This document shows positions 1-8,138 of a stretch of 64,000 nt of DNA, piece after piece (within the stretch, counting starts at the first letter, position 1; the number at the start of each line of letters is the position of its first letter). The DNA is from QHVT01 sp036389275 (GTDB taxonomy: Bacteria > Acidobacteriota > Thermoanaerobaculia > Gp7-AA8). The notes under the pieces were generated by a model. It searched no databases and was not told the DNA's origin. It worked only from the letters and a program-made list of their open reading frames with translations. Position numbers and translations under genes: made by a program. The stretch lies in assembly GCA_036389275.1 (NCBI GenBank), contig DASVQE010000099.1, positions 1-64,000 of the forward strand, given 5' to 3'.

Positions 1-95
1 CGCGACACGGTGTCGCGGAGGCTAGGCCAATCAGCGGGGTCCGGGGCCCGTGGCCCCGGCCGCCGGAGGCCCCCCGTCGTTCTTAGATCAGCGCC
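1..95. repeat. Half copy of the GC-rich 3'-end palindromic element
   Basis: Immediately downstream of the htrA stop. It shares a run of about 70 bp (GGAGGCTAGGCCAA, GGGGTCCGGGG, GGCCCCGGCCGCCGGAGG, CGTCGTTC) with the right half of the large palindrome at 58501-58745. Positions 1-17 form a perfect hairpin (CGCGACAC-G-GTGTCGCG) at the place that corresponds to the apex of the other copy. The opposite arm would therefore lie just left of the window. It may serve as a terminator for htrA, but it has no T tract. Confidence 0.7.
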
Positions 96-97
96 AA

Positions 98-1462
98 CTA
101 CAGCCCCATCGGGAAGGTCAGGTTGTAGACGTAGCGGCCGCGGGCGACGGATAGGACGATCGACGAACGTTCGGCGCCGCGGATCAGTTCCGTGTTGAGC
201 TCGCGCGTGGTGGTGATCTCGGCGCCGTTGACGCCGACGATCACGTCGCCCTGCGCCAGGCCGATCTGCGCGGCGCGCGAGCCGTTCACCACTTCGTCGA
301 TCACCACCGAGCGATTCTCGTCGGCGACGCGCAGGCCGGCCACCTGCTCGAGGATGCGCAGGCCGAGGCTGCCGGGCGGATCGGCGGGACGCACCTGCAC
401 TGTGCGCGTCGTGCCGCCGCGGGCGATGGTGAGCTCGATCGGCTGTCCCGAGGCGAGCGTCGCCGTCGCGGTGGAGAACGCTTCGCGCGAGTCGATGGGG
501 CGGCCGGCGACCGCAGTGATCACGTCGCCGGCGCGCACTCCTGCCGCTTCCGCCGGCGAGCCGGCGAAGACGCGCGCGACCAGCGCGCCGCGCGCGGTGG
601 TGTGGCCGAGGCGCTTCGCCTCCTCCGGCGTGAGCGTCGCCGTCACCGCGCCGATCCAGGCCGAATGCACCTCTCCATAACGAAGGAGATCCTGAATGAC
701 TTTTTTCGCGCGATCCACAGGGATGGCGAAGCCGATCCCTTGTGCCTGCGCGTAGATGGCGACGTTGATCCCGATCACCCGTCCCTCGATGTTCAGCAGC
801 GGACCGCCGGAGTTGCCGGGGTTGATCGAAGCGTCGGTCTGAATGAAGTCCGTGAACGTGCGGCCCTGCTCCTGCGACGGCACCGAGCGGCCGAGCGCGG
901 AGACGACGCCGGTGGTTACGCTGCCGGAGAGTCCGAACGGATTGCCGACCGCGACGACGGTCTCGCCGATCATCAAGTCGGCCGACGTGCCGACCGGCGC
1001 GGCGGTGAGGTTCTTCGCGTCGACGCGCAGCACCGCCAGATCGCTGTCGGGATCGACGCCGAGCAGCCGCGCCGCGAGCTGCGTGCCGTCGCTCAGGTTC
1101 ACGGTGATGCGCGAGGCGCCTTCGACGACGTGGTTGTTCGTGACGATGATGCCGTCGCCCGACCAGACGAATCCCGAGCCGAGGGACTGCGAGGTGTAGG
1201 CGCGCTCCCGTCCGCCGAAGAATCCGAAGGGATCGAGGAACGGGTCGACGCTGCGCTGCCGGATGGTGGCCTCGGTCTGGATGTTGACGACGGACGGCAG
1301 CACGTTGTGCGCGACCACGACGATCGGCGTGCGCCGCGCCGCGCTCACCGTCGGCGGAATGTTCTGCGGGTCCTGCCGCGGCGCCGGCAGCGTCTGCGAC
1401 TCGGTCGGCTTGCAGCTGATGCTGAGAGCGAAGAGGATCAGGGCGGTGCGGAGCTTGTGCAT
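98..1462 (-). CDS. htrA: HtrA/Deg-family periplasmic serine protease with two PDZ domains
   Basis: A 454-residue trypsin-like protease that degrades or chaperones misfolded envelope proteins. The catalytic triad reads as H111 (TNNHVVEG), D141 (DSDLAVLRV) and S218 (NPGNSGGP). Two PDZ domains follow at about residues 255-340 and 350-450, the usual DegP/DegQ layout. The N-terminus is a hydrophobic export signal ending in a cysteine (SISC at residues 14-17), so it could be a lipoprotein, although the lipobox is poor at position -3. I chose the ATG at 1462 because the open frame extends far upstream without homology and this start gives a clean signal sequence. The lipid kinase at 1496 is divergent, leaving only 33 bp between the two starts. 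Confidence 0.95.
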   Translation of the reverse strand: MHKLRTALILFALSISCKPTESQTLPAPRQDPQNIPPTVSAARRTPIVVVAHNVLPSVVNIQTEATIRQRSVDPFLDPFGFFGGRERAYTSQSLGSGFVWSGDGIIVTNNHVVEGASRITVNLSDGTQLAARLLGVDPDSDLAVLRVDAKNLTAAPVGTSADLMIGETVVAVGNPFGLSGSVTTGVVSALGRSVPSQEQGRTFTDFIQTDASINPGNSGGPLLNIEGRVIGINVAIYAQAQGIGFAIPVDRAKKVIQDLLRYGEVHSAWIGAVTATLTPEEAKRLGHTTARGALVARVFAGSPAEAAGVRAGDVITAVAGRPIDSREAFSTATATLASGQPIELTIARGGTTRTVQVRPADPPGSLGLRILEQVAGLRVADENRSVVIDEVVNGSRAAQIGLAQGDVIVGVNGAEITTTRELNTELIRGAERSSIVLSVARGRYVYNLTFPMGL

Positions 1463-1495
1463 CGCCGCGATTCTACGTAACCTCGGCGGCCTCGG

Positions 1496-2389
1496 GTGCA
1501 CCTCAAAATCATCTACAACCCTGCCGCCGGACGCGGCCGAGCACGCCGCCGCGTGCGCGAGGCGGAGGAGTATCTGCGCGGCCGCGGCGCGCGCGTCGAC
1601 TGCGAGCCGAGCACCGATCCGCAGGACCTGGTGCGCATCGCCGCCGAGAGCTCGCGCGATCCGCGGTACGACCGCATCGTGGTGGTCGGCGGCGACGGCA
1701 CGCTGCATCTGGCCGTGCGCGAGCTCGATCGCGCGCACGCGACGCTGGCGCTGGTCCCGAGCGGCTCGGGCGACGACTTCGCGAAGGTGATGGGGATTCC
1801 GCGCGAGCTGCGCGCCGCGTGCGACAACGTCCTCTCCGGCACGATCCGCACCGTCGACGTGGCCACGGCGAACGGCATCCGCTACCTCGGCGTGGCCGGT
1901 CTCGGCTTCGACTCGGAGGTGGCCGACTACGCCAATCGCCACGTGAAACTGCTGCGCGGATCGGCGGTCTATCTCTACGCGATCCTGCGCGTGCTGCCGC
2001 GCTTCACGCCGCGGCCCGTGCGCATCATCGCCAACGGCACGAGCCGCGAGATCGAGATCATGTTCGCCGCCATCGGCAACACGCGCCAGTACGGCGGCGG
2101 CATCCGCATCACGCCCGACGCGGTCGTCGACGACGGCCTCCTCGACGCCTGCATCGTCCACCGCACCACCCGCCTCGAGCTGCTCAAGACCCTCCCGAAA
2201 GCCTACACGGGCGCGCACGTGCGCAGTCCTTTCGTCGAGACCGCGCGCGCGTCTGCGTTCACCTTCGAAAGCCCCCACCCAATGGCGGTCTACGCCGACG
2301 GCGAGCCGCTGACTGCTACACCTGTAGCATTCGCGATGGAACGGGAGCGGCTGCGAGTGGTGGTGCCCGCCACGTCATCCCGAGCGTAG
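1496..2389 (+). CDS. Diacylglycerol/lipid kinase family protein (YegS/BmrU type)
   Basis: A 297-residue soluble lipid kinase that would phosphorylate diacylglycerol or a related lipid with ATP at the membrane. The nucleotide-binding motif GGDGTLH is near residue 65, and PSGSGDDFAK near residue 87 matches the second conserved loop (normally GTxNDFA). The N-terminal NPAAGRGRA is also typical. The start is a GTG at 1496, just divergent from htrA. The last residues (SSRA) and the TAG stop are encoded inside a REP-like repeat, so the original C-terminus has been replaced by repeat sequence. The exact lipid substrate cannot be told. Confidence 0.88.
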   Translation: MHLKIIYNPAAGRGRARRRVREAEEYLRGRGARVDCEPSTDPQDLVRIAAESSRDPRYDRIVVVGGDGTLHLAVRELDRAHATLALVPSGSGDDFAKVMGIPRELRAACDNVLSGTIRTVDVATANGIRYLGVAGLGFDSEVADYANRHVKLLRGSAVYLYAILRVLPRFTPRPVRIIANGTSREIEIMFAAIGNTRQYGGGIRITPDAVVDDGLLDACIVHRTTRLELLKTLPKAYTGAHVRSPFVETARASAFTFESPHPMAVYADGEPLTATPVAFAMERERLRVVVPATSSRA

Positions 2390-2570
2390 CGAGGGACCTG
2401 GGCGGGTGGGTGGCGGCAGGCACGTGCAAACGAGCACCGCCCGCCGACGGCGAGAGTGGTGGTGCCCACCATGTCATCCCGAGCGTAGCGAGGGACCTGG
2501 GCGGGTGGTGGCGGCAGGCACGTGCAACGAGCACCGCCCACCCAGGTCCCTCGCTACGCTCGGGATGACA
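2353..2570. repeat. REP-like elements: tandem pair plus inverted copy
   Basis: The core GTCATCCCGAGCGTAGCGAG followed by GGACCTGGGCGGGTGG occurs directly at 2374-2409 and 2473-2508 and inverted at about 2535-2569. The two direct copies sit in a roughly 100-bp unit that also carries TGGTGGTGCCC upstream and GGCAGGCACGTGCAA downstream. Copy 1 contributes the stop of the lipid kinase gene. The inverted copy can pair with either direct copy and ends 6 bp short of the DUF4388 stop. Two more copies lie at 14251-14347. No REP-associated transposase is present in the window. Confidence 0.9.
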
Positions 2571-2575
2571 GCGCG

Positions 2576-3868
2576 TTAGTCGACCAGCGTGATCCCGCCT
2601 TTCGCCGGCGCGGTTGCCACCGACGATGACGGCGGTGCGCCTACCGCGCGGGACAGGAAAAGATCGGTATCCGCTTTTCCGTCTGCTGCAAAACCGATTA
2701 CGAGGTAGCGCTCCGGGCGCGGCAGGTATTTGTAGGCGTTGCCCCAGGGGTCGTGGAGCATGGAGCGGTCGATGTAGTGGGGCGCGAGCTCGGCCAGCGT
2801 GCGCGGGACGTTGCCGTGCACTTCGTTGTATTTGTCGATGGCTTGGCCGATCGCTTCGATTCGTTGCAGCGAGATCGCCTTGCGGGTCTCGCCGGCGGCG
2901 GAGAGGCCGCCGCTCAGCGGGCGGAAGCCGTTCAGCGGGTTCTTGTACGACGTCACCAGCGAGGCGAGGGCGAGGATGACCAGGATGAGCACCAGCGGGA
3001 GCGGAACCGGCGTCTCCGCGACCTCGGTCTCGTCCATCGGGGTGGCCTGCTCGATCACGGCCGCGGCGCCGGCGCCGCGCATCTCCTCGATCAGGTCGCG
3101 CGTGAGCAGCTCGTAGAGCGCTTTGTTCGTGTCGAACTCGGAGAGGCGCGAGACCTCCACGATCTCGCCGACGGTCATGGTGCCGTCGACCATGTCGTAG
3201 ATCTGTTTCTCTTCCTGCGAGATGCGGATCTTGTCGGCCAGTCCGCCGCGCCGCCGCGCGCGCGTCGACTCGCCGTCGAAGTCGACTTCGTCCGCCTCTT
3301 CCGCGCCGACCACCACGATCTCCTGGTCGGTCAGCTTCTTGCGGAAGACCATGTCGTACGAGCGGATGCGCTTCTCGATGATCGGCCACTCGTCGATCAT
3401 CCGCGCGCCTTCCATCAGGATCGACTCGGCGGTGATCGGCACGACGTTGTCGCGGTCGTACTCGATGGTCGTTTCCTGCGAGAACTGGTAGTCGCCGTCT
3501 TTCCAGCGGAAGAGGCGATAGACGATCTGCATGATCTGCAGCTGGATCGCCTCGCGCAGCGACTCCTGCGAAATGATTCCGTAGTGGGTGAGGATGAAGC
3601 CGAGGCGCTGGAGCGTCTCCTTCTGGATCTCGAGGGCGCGGTTGAGCTGATCGCTGGTGAGGAAGCCGGTGCGGATCAGCACCGAGCCGAGGCGGTTCTC
3701 GAGACGGCGGTTGAGCGAGTCGGCGCCGACCACTTTGCCGTCGAGGAAGGTGACGGTGACGGTGTCGTCCTTGCCGCGCAGCGTGAGCACGCCGGTCTTC
3801 CGCTGCAGGCCGATCAGTTGAAAGATGTCGGCCAGGCTGAAGTCTCTGAGAGTGCCTTCCAGTGCCAT
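2576..3868 (-). CDS. DUF4388 (PATAN-like) protein fused to a pseudopilin-like C-terminal domain
   Basis: A 430-residue protein with three parts. Residues 1-45 are a DUF4388 segment (FSLADIFQLIGLQRKTGVLTL). Residues 55-125 are helical and resemble the N-terminal domain of type II secretion/pilus ATPases. After a charged linker and one membrane helix (about 288-308), residues 335-385 look like the C-terminal part of a T2SG/pseudopilin, with DPWGNAYKYLP at 373-383. DUF4388 proteins are usually linked to gliding, pilus or two-component functions. It is last in a leftward operon, 4 bp after the TPR/zinc-ribbon gene. The fusion suggests a link between signalling and a pilus-like machine, which is inference. 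Confidence 0.8.
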   Translation of the reverse strand: MALEGTLRDFSLADIFQLIGLQRKTGVLTLRGKDDTVTVTFLDGKVVGADSLNRRLENRLGSVLIRTGFLTSDQLNRALEIQKETLQRLGFILTHYGIISQESLREAIQLQIMQIVYRLFRWKDGDYQFSQETTIEYDRDNVVPITAESILMEGARMIDEWPIIEKRIRSYDMVFRKKLTDQEIVVVGAEEADEVDFDGESTRARRRGGLADKIRISQEEKQIYDMVDGTMTVGEIVEVSRLSEFDTNKALYELLTRDLIEEMRGAGAAAVIEQATPMDETEVAETPVPLPLVLILVILALASLVTSYKNPLNGFRPLSGGLSAAGETRKAISLQRIEAIGQAIDKYNEVHGNVPRTLAELAPHYIDRSMLHDPWGNAYKYLPRPERYLVIGFAADGKADTDLFLSRAVGAPPSSSVATAPAKGGITLVD

Positions 3869-3872
3869 CGCG

Positions 3873-5726
3873 TTATCCCGTCGCTCTCCGCCGGTAGACC
3901 GGCAGCGCCATGAGCAGCCAGATCACGACGGCCAGCGCGATGGCGGCCACGCGCACGACCAGTTGAGCGACGTCCGCCACAGGCCCGAGCGCCGGCGCGA
4001 GGCGGCCGACCAGGATGGCCACGGCCACGACCAGGGCGAAGAAGAACATGCCGAGGACGCCGGTGAGTGCGCGGCCTTCCATCATCTGCGCCGAGCCGGG
4101 GAGGAAGGTGGCCATGATCCGGTTGCGCCGCACCATGCCGGAATGATGTTCGGTCACTTCCTCCAGCTTCTTGCGCTTGGTGTCGAGCGAGACGCCGTCG
4201 CGCTTGAGGTAGATGTGAATGCATTGCGTGCAATACGTCGTGCTCTCGCGCGCCGACTTGCAGCGGTGGCAGAAGGTGCGGCCGCACTTGATGCAGGCGT
4301 TGGCGTAGCCGGAGCGGCGGCGGAAGAGCCAGACCGCGAGCGCGAGCAGCAGCGAGGCCAGCGCGCCGAGGGTGATCGGATTGAGGGCGCTCGCGGCGGG
4401 ATCGAAGGCGGCGTAGTTGCCGAAGAGCGCGCGCGCGGCCTTGCGCGAGGCGAGCGAGCGCGAGACCGCCCACGCTTCGCTGAGCGGCACGTGGTACATG
4501 ACCACCTTCGGCATCGGCGCCGGCGGCGGATTGCGGGCGAGCTTCTCGATCGCCGACGGATCGGCGGCACGCGCCTTCTCGAGCATGCGCGCCTGCTCGT
4601 CGAACTTGTACGTCTCGCCGCTGGCCACCGAGTCGTTGTAGAAGGCGATGGCCAGCTTCGAGTCGCTCTGCTGCGCCTGTTCGTACTCGGTGATCGCGGC
4701 CGGGAACTCGTTGTTGACGAAGTGCAGATTGCCGAGGTTCACGTGCGCGCCGGCGTAGCCGCGGCGCAGCTCGATGGCGCGGCGATAGTGCAGCGCGGCC
4801 TGGTCGTCCTGCCCTTCGAACATCTGCAGATTGCCGAGCAGCAGATGCAGCACGGCGTTGTCGGGCACGACTGAGATCAACTCCTGCAGCCGCCGCAGCG
4901 CTTCCGGTTGATAGGCCTGCTCGCGGCTCGCCAGCGCGGCCATCATCACCGGGCTGTCGACGCCGGCCACCTGATCGGCGGCGTAGCCGACCGCGATCGG
5001 CAACAGCGCCACGAGCAGCAGCAGCACGACGATCGCGCCGCGCTCGAGCGGAGTGGCGTAGCCGAAGAAGATCGCCATCCAGTAGAGCAGCAGCCACACC
5101 GGTCCGAGCCAGAGGAAGAGCGGCAGGAACAGCAGCGCGAAGGCGAGCACCGACACCGAGCCGCCGTGCAGCCGCGCGCTGAGCATCTCCCGGAAGTCGT
5201 GCGCCATCGAGTGGCCGTAGCGGATGAAGAGCGCGATGGCGAACATCGCCGCGGTGACGGCGATCGCGAGCGCGATCACCATCAGCAGATCGGCGCGGCT
5301 CAGCACGTTCGTGCGGTAGTTGCCGAAGACGCGTCCGAAGCCCTGCAGCGCCAGTCGCAGCGCGCTGCTCCAGTCGTTGCGCGCGGCGGCGCGGTCGGCT
5401 TCGCTGAAGGCGAGCGCGGGCGAGACGGGATCGAGCTGCCGCGCCGTGTCGGCGGCCCAGGTAGTCAGCGCCGGATTCGTCTTCGCCGACTCGTTCGCGA
5501 GACCCGCGGCCGAGCCGCCGTACAGCGGGAAGGTGCGGATGCCGAGCGAGCGGCCGGAGTTGAGCAGCGCCGCGGTCTGCTTCGAGGCGGTGTCGTAGTC
5601 GCCGTCGCGCGCGGCGGCGGTGGCCTGCGGCCAGACGTCGCGCGGCGGCAGCGTGTTCTGCTCCGCGCGCGCGGCGAGGCCTGCGAGCGCGAAGACGGCG
5701 AACACGGCGGCGGCGCAGCGTCTCAT
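3873..5726 (-). CDS. Polytopic TPR protein with zinc-ribbon-like cysteine cluster
   Basis: 617 residues. A signal peptide (ends near AARA, residues 18-21) is followed by an N-terminal helical part, four or so membrane helices at about residues 145-260, TPR-like repeats at about 285-390 (LGNLQMFEGQDDQAALHYRRA, then GNLHFVNNEFPAAITEYEQA), another helix near 450, a cysteine cluster (CIKCGRTFCHRC then CTQC), and two further C-terminal helices. The CxxC pairs suggest zinc binding on the cytoplasmic face. Its start overlaps the DUF1844 stop by one base (ATGA) and its stop is 4 bp before the DUF4388 gene, so they are co-transcribed. I do not recognise a named family; the function is unknown. Confidence 0.8.
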   Translation of the reverse strand: MRRCAAAVFAVFALAGLAARAEQNTLPPRDVWPQATAAARDGDYDTASKQTAALLNSGRSLGIRTFPLYGGSAAGLANESAKTNPALTTWAADTARQLDPVSPALAFSEADRAAARNDWSSALRLALQGFGRVFGNYRTNVLSRADLLMVIALAIAVTAAMFAIALFIRYGHSMAHDFREMLSARLHGGSVSVLAFALLFLPLFLWLGPVWLLLYWMAIFFGYATPLERGAIVVLLLLVALLPIAVGYAADQVAGVDSPVMMAALASREQAYQPEALRRLQELISVVPDNAVLHLLLGNLQMFEGQDDQAALHYRRAIELRRGYAGAHVNLGNLHFVNNEFPAAITEYEQAQQSDSKLAIAFYNDSVASGETYKFDEQARMLEKARAADPSAIEKLARNPPPAPMPKVVMYHVPLSEAWAVSRSLASRKAARALFGNYAAFDPAASALNPITLGALASLLLALAVWLFRRRSGYANACIKCGRTFCHRCKSARESTTYCTQCIHIYLKRDGVSLDTKRKKLEEVTEHHSGMVRRNRIMATFLPGSAQMMEGRALTGVLGMFFFALVVAVAILVGRLAPALGPVADVAQLVVRVAAIALAVVIWLLMALPVYRRRATG

Positions 5727-6229
5727 CAGATGCTCTTGGTGCGCTGCACGTAGGCGAGCTTCAGCTCGCCGAGGTGAGTCTCGAGGAAATCCTCTTCATC
5801 GGCGGTGAGATTGCCGGCCGTCTTCTCGCGCAGCAGCGTGAGGATCTCGATCATCTGCCGCGCCGCGCCGGCATCGATCTTCGTCTGCGGCTGATACGGA
5901 TTGCGCAGCATGCCGAGCGAGACGTAAGCCTGCATGATCAGCCCTTCGAGAAAGTCGGCGAACGGCGTGGCCGGACTGGCCGCCTTGTCGGCCACCGAGC
6001 GCGAGTTGCGGCGATCCTCGCCCTGCGGCGCGCGACGGTCCGCTGCAGGCTTCGCTTCGCGCGCCGCTTCCTGCGGCGGCGGAGGCGGCGGGTCGGGCGG
6101 ACGCGGCGGCTGCGGATCGGCCGGCGTGATCTCCTGCTTGAACTCGTCGCGAATCTCGCCGTCGGCCGTGAAGATCCGTTTATCCGTGACCTTCAGCTCT
6201 TTCGGCGGCTGCTTGTCTTTCGTCGACAA
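5726..6229 (-). CDS. DUF1844 domain protein
   Basis: 167 residues. A proline-rich disordered N-terminal half (residues 35-55 are mostly P) precedes a C-terminal helical DUF1844 domain (FADFLEGLIMQAYVSLGM, AARQMIEILTLLREKTAGNL). The start appears to be TTG at 6229: an AAGGAG Shine-Dalgarno lies 7 nt upstream, inside the 3' end of the dienelactone hydrolase gene, giving a 50-bp out-of-phase overlap. The stop overlaps the next gene by one base. DUF1844 proteins are common small cytoplasmic proteins of unknown role in Acidobacteriota and Deltaproteobacteria. Confidence 0.85.
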   Translation of the reverse strand: MSTKDKQPPKELKVTDKRIFTADGEIRDEFKQEITPADPQPPRPPDPPPPPPQEAAREAKPAADRRAPQGEDRRNSRSVADKAASPATPFADFLEGLIMQAYVSLGMLRNPYQPQTKIDAGAARQMIEILTLLREKTAGNLTADEEDFLETHLGELKLAYVQRTKSI

Positions 6230-7022
6230 AGGCGTTCTCCTTCATGACGTTACCACGCAACCTCTGCGCGAAGAAGCGGTCGATCCGCGCCTGCGCGTCG
6301 CGCGCCGCGGCGGCGTCGTAGCCTTTGGTGTTGTTCTCGTTCATGAAGGCGTGGCCGGCGCCTTCGTAGATCTTGATGTCGGCCTCTTTGCCGGCCGCCT
6401 GCAACGCGCGCTGGAAGGCCTGCACGTCCGCCGGCGGAATGCCGCGGTCGGCGCCGCCGAAGTTGCCGAGGATCGGCGCCTCGATGCGGGCGATCGTGCT
6501 CGGATCGGTGACCAGGCGGCCGTAGTTGATCACCGACGCCGCGAGGCGCGGCTCGGCGGTGGCGAGCGCGAGCGAGTAGCCGCCGCCCATGCACCAGCCG
6601 ACGACGCCGATGCGTTTCGGATCGACGTCGGCGCGCGCGGCGAGATAGTTGAAGGCGCCCTTCAGATCGGCGAGCGCGCGATCTTCCGGCAGCGCGCGCG
6701 ACAGCTCGTGCGCCGTCTCCTGATCGCTGGCCACCTTGCCGCGGTAGAGATCGACGGCGAGTGCGACGTAGCCCTGCGACGCGTAGCGATCGGTCTGCTG
6801 CCGCACCCAGTCGTTGAGGCCCCACCACTCGTGAATGACGATGATCGCCGGCTTGCGGCCGGAGCCTTTCGGCGTCGCGAGATAGCCGCTGGCCTCGCCG
6901 CCGAGGGATGCGTACGTGACGAGCGGACCGGAGGTGCGGGCCGGATTGGCACCGGGGTTGTCGCGGATGCAGGAGGCGAAGAGGAAGGCGAGAGCGAGTG
7001 CGACGAAACGGGTTCCGCGCAT
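6180..7022 (-). CDS. Dienelactone hydrolase family lipoprotein
   Basis: 280 residues. An alpha/beta hydrolase of the DLH family with the cysteine nucleophile in GWCMGGGY, an Asp in NFGGADRGIP and a His in AGHAFMN, which form the Cys-Asp-His triad of the family. The conserved HEWWG is also present. The N-terminus (ALAFLFASC) is a lipobox-type signal, so the enzyme is probably anchored on the periplasmic side. The C-terminal tail beyond about residue 262 overlaps the DUF1844 gene and is likely dispensable. It lies 15 bp downstream of the lipase-like gene. The substrate is unknown; the family covers far more than dienelactones. Confidence 0.88.
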   Translation of the reverse strand: MRGTRFVALALAFLFASCIRDNPGANPARTSGPLVTYASLGGEASGYLATPKGSGRKPAIIVIHEWWGLNDWVRQQTDRYASQGYVALAVDLYRGKVASDQETAHELSRALPEDRALADLKGAFNYLAARADVDPKRIGVVGWCMGGGYSLALATAEPRLAASVINYGRLVTDPSTIARIEAPILGNFGGADRGIPPADVQAFQRALQAAGKEADIKIYEGAGHAFMNENNTKGYDAAAARDAQARIDRFFAQRLRGNVMKENAFVDERQAAAERAEGHG

Positions 7023-7037
7023 GGCGGCGAAACGATA

Positions 7038-8138
7038 TCAGAAGTCGCGCAGCGTCCGGATCAGCGCGCGGTGCACGTTCGGATCGGCGGCGATGCCCTG
7101 ATGTCCGTCGCAGAAGAGCATCGCTTCACCGCCGCCGCGCGCGCTCGAGAGCGGGATGGTGCCGTCGCCCGGCTCGAAGAGCAGCGGCGCGAGCGCGCGT
7201 TCCGACGCGCGCAGCTCGTCGGGATAGAAGACGAACGAGCCGTCATCGCGCGCGAGAATCTTGCGCGCGGTCGGGACGCAGTCGCCGGCGATGACGGAGA
7301 CGCGCACCTCGGATGGCATCGGCGTCTCGCGCAGCCAGTCGTGGAACGCGCGCGCCCGCGCGAGCTGCGGCGCGACGTCGAGCTTCCACGTCTTCGCGTC
7401 CCACAGATCGCCCGGCAGCGGCTGGCCGCGCTCGTCGACGAAGACGCGTCCCTCGTCCGGCAGCAACTCGAACACCGACGGCCAGGTGGCGATCATCTCC
7501 CGGCCGAAGGTGCGGCGGAGGAAGCGTTCCGGACGGACGAAGACCCGGAACGCTTCGAGCGAGCCGCGCTGCGCCGGCGCGATCATCACCAGATGCTCGA
7601 CCGGCGGCGTGGCGGTCGATTTCAGATACGCCAGCGCGACCAGCGCGCCGGCCGAGTGCGTGACCAGGTCGACCTTGCCGCCGCCGCGCACTTCGTCGAT
7701 GAGCGCGCCGAGGAGCTGCGCGTTCTCGCGCGCGGAGCGGCGCCAGTCGTAGAAGAAAGGATGCAGGTCGCGCCCTTCGGTGTAGCCGCCGAACTTGCGC
7801 AAGGCGATGGAGAGCTGCCAGCCGATGTTGACCGGTCCGCGCGAGCCGACCCAGCCGCGCGCGACGAGCCGGTCGTGCGGATCGAGCTCGAGATCGTCGG
7901 GATACTCGGTGCGCCACATCGCGTGCGGCGTGCCCCAGACCGTGACGTTCGCCACCGGATCGACCAGGCGCGTCACGCCGAAGCCGGCGATGATGATGGC
8001 CGGGCGCGGCGGTGCGCCGAGTGCAGCCGCGTTCGCGCGCAGGTAGGCGCGGCGCGTCCGATCCGTGGTGTTACAGTGCGCCAGCGCCGCGAGCGCCGCC
8101 GCACTGAGAATGAAGATCTTCCAGGTCCTCGAGTTCAA
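7038..8138 (-). CDS. LCAT-like alpha/beta hydrolase (lipase/acyltransferase), lipoprotein
   Basis: 366 residues. Resembles lecithin:cholesterol acyltransferase-like lipases: an N-terminal IIIAGFG strand-loop, DLHPFFYDWRRSARENA (typical YDWR segment), and a nucleophile elbow VTHSAGAL in place of the usual GHSMGG. A late Asp/His segment (GDGTIPLSS; FCDGHQGI) would complete the triad. The signal sequence ends in ALAHC, a lipobox. The only plausible start for this signal is TTG at 8138, which overlaps the divergent glycosyltransferase by 29 bp; the exact start is therefore uncertain. It is first in the five-gene leftward operon. Confidence 0.8.
   Translation of the reverse strand: MNSRTWKIFILSAAALAALAHCNTTDRTRRAYLRANAAALGAPPRPAIIIAGFGVTRLVDPVANVTVWGTPHAMWRTEYPDDLELDPHDRLVARGWVGSRGPVNIGWQLSIALRKFGGYTEGRDLHPFFYDWRRSARENAQLLGALIDEVRGGGKVDLVTHSAGALVALAYLKSTATPPVEHLVMIAPAQRGSLEAFRVFVRPERFLRRTFGREMIATWPSVFELLPDEGRVFVDERGQPLPGDLWDAKTWKLDVAPQLARARAFHDWLRETPMPSEVRVSVIAGDCVPTARKILARDDGSFVFYPDELRASERALAPLLFEPGDGTIPLSSARGGGEAMLFCDGHQGIAADPNVHRALIRTLRDF

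Noticed and set aside
602..1480. 292-codon + strand frame opposite htrA
   Set aside because: Shadow of htrA, which has a full catalytic triad and PDZ domains on the other strand.
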